In this document: positions 63,183 to 64,000 of the stretch, piece after piece
How the letters are laid out: every line of letters begins with the position of its first letter
Numbering within the stretch: the stretch's first letter is position 1
Source of the DNA: Rhodanobacter sp. C03
GTDB taxonomy: Bacteria; Pseudomonadota; Gammaproteobacteria; Xanthomonadales; Rhodanobacteraceae
Length of the DNA stretch: 64,000 nt
NCBI RefSeq assembly: GCF_002001175.1
Contig: NZ_MUNT01000006.1
Coordinates: 434,001 to 498,000 of the forward strand
Reading direction: 5' to 3'
Position numbers and translations under genes: made by a program
The notes under the pieces: generated by a model
What the model was told of the DNA's origin: nothing
Seen by the model: the letters and a program-made list of their open reading frames with translations, nothing else
Database searches by the model: none

Positions 63183-64000
63183 TTATCGGTGCGAACTCCG
63201 CGTGTCACCAGGAAACCGGGCAATCGCTTGTTGCGCAGCCTCTTCGAATGAGTTCGCTACAAGATTGACCTCGGAAGTAACCACTACAGGCTCTTGCATT
63301 GCCAGCAGTTCCGGCAGAAGCACCGCAACGATGCACGCCTCGGGGAACCGGCGGCGCATCTGGATGGCCACCGAGTCTCCGTGTTCGCGCTCCATGCTCG
63401 GCGTGGCACTGACGATGTAGAGCATGGAAACCCCGCCTGGCGTCGCATCCGGTGGTGGCTCGGCCTCGAAGGCCTCGATGTCCTCGATCGAAAGATGGCG
63501 CCCGTCGATACTCAGGTCACGCAGGACGCGGGCCAGGATTTCGGTGGCCAGATCGTCGCTGCTGGATCCCAGCCCCACGCAAAGCACCACGGATCCCGGA
63601 GCTACCGCCAGCGGGCCTTGCCAGCGACCGCTGACGGCCTCGCGCTGTTGACGCAGGAGGCGGCCAAGATTGGTGTCGTCGAGTACGGAGGTATGTCGGT
63701 GCCAGCGGGATCGCTGGTGTGTTTCGCCGCCGAATGCTTCGAGGACTCGCACGATCGCGCCACGCGCCTTGACTTGCTGCTCCGGGCTGATGGCACCCTG
63801 CGCCAGATCGATGCGCGCGAGCTGCAACGCCGGCAACAGAACCGCGTCGCAGTAAGCGGCAAAGGATTTACGCTTCAGGAAAACGCGCGCACCCGCGATG
63901 ATCTCGTCGGCATCGCCGGAGAGAGCACGCTGGTAGAGCCGTTGCGGCATGGTCAGTGCCGGCGTGTCGCCCAGTAGGACGTCGAGCAGGTTCAGTGCCT
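63183..64000 (-). CDS. AI-2E-family (PerM-like) transporter, C-terminal part
   Basis: The gene enters from the right edge and ends at 63183; the frame is open to base 64000, so the N-terminal membrane part is outside the window. The visible 270 or so residues are soluble: a helical stretch (LLDVLLGDTPALT; YQRALSGDADEIIAGARVFL) followed by a Rossmann-like domain (SVVLCVGLGSSSDDLATEILARVL). This layout resembles the cytosolic C-terminal extension found on many AI-2E/PerM permeases in proteobacteria. The identification rests on remembered similarity and may be wrong in detail. Confidence 0.55.
   Translation of the reverse strand, partial: ALNLLDVLLGDTPALTMPQRLYQRALSGDADEIIAGARVFLKRKSFAAYCDAVLLPALQLARIDLAQGAISPEQQVKARGAIVRVLEAFGGETHQRSRWHRHTSVLDDTNLGRLLRQQREAVSGRWQGPLAVAPGSVVLCVGLGSSSDDLATEILARVLRDLSIDGRHLSIEDIEAFEAEPPPDATPGGVSMLYIVSATPSMEREHGDSVAIQMRRRFPEACIVAVLLPELLAMQEPVVVTSEVNLVANSFEEAAQQAIARFPGDTRSSHR

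Overview
The window is a 64 kb piece of a GC-rich (low to mid 60s by eye) gammaproteobacterial chromosome. The zipA-smc-bolA-yciI-lysS-prfB-recJ-yheS-aguA-aguB housekeeping order, an RclR/RclC-type stress cluster and the general protein flavour point to the Xanthomonadales, most likely Rhodanobacteraceae (Rhodanobacter, Dyella, Frateuria type). This assignment is inferred from protein resemblance, not from a search. I saw no prophage, IS element or CRISPR array.

Region 1 (1-11.2 kb) is accessory. It holds a PDZ-containing membrane sensor without a kinase domain, a SLAC1/TehA transporter with a broken alcohol-dehydrogenase fragment behind it, and two related stress loci: CMD plus rclC, and rclR with CMD, an alpha/beta hydrolase, a quinone oxidoreductase and a tautomerase. 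A duplicated HPP membrane protein and a YceI operon lie between them. The two CMD promoters share a 24-bp block with a palindromic core.

Region 2 (11.2-19.6 kb) is a signalling module: a NarL-type response regulator, a membrane-anchored sensor remnant that has lost its phospho-accepting His, a CPBP protease, a large beta-propeller histidine kinase and a DUF302-DUF305-YVTN operon. Three promoters in it share a CCAAAGTGGTA-like motif, the candidate operator of the two-component system.

Region 3 (19.6-41.9 kb) is dominated by molybdenum. It has a cytochrome b / YedY-like molybdoenzyme pair, a periplasmic xanthine-dehydrogenase-family enzyme with a triheme cytochrome c, its XdhC and MocA maturation factors, an FdhF/YdeP-type oxidoreductase and FdhD. 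It also has one long minus-strand run, modABC-moeA-moaA-moaC-mobA-moaD-(moaE-moeB-rhodanese fusion)-moeA2. Uptake, cofactor synthesis, cofactor tailoring and several client enzymes therefore sit together.

Region 4 (41.9-64 kb) is core genome: zipA, smc, bolA, yciI, lysS, prfB (with its programmed +1 frameshift), asnB, recJ, an ABC-F ATPase, the agmatine-to-putrescine genes aguA/aguB, a TraB/GumN protein, tRNA-Leu(UAA) and the C-terminal part of an AI-2E-type transporter running off the right edge. The most striking signal here is upstream of asnB: a short leader peptide with eight Asn codons in eleven, followed by mutually exclusive hairpins and an intrinsic terminator. This is the full layout of an asparagine transcription attenuator.
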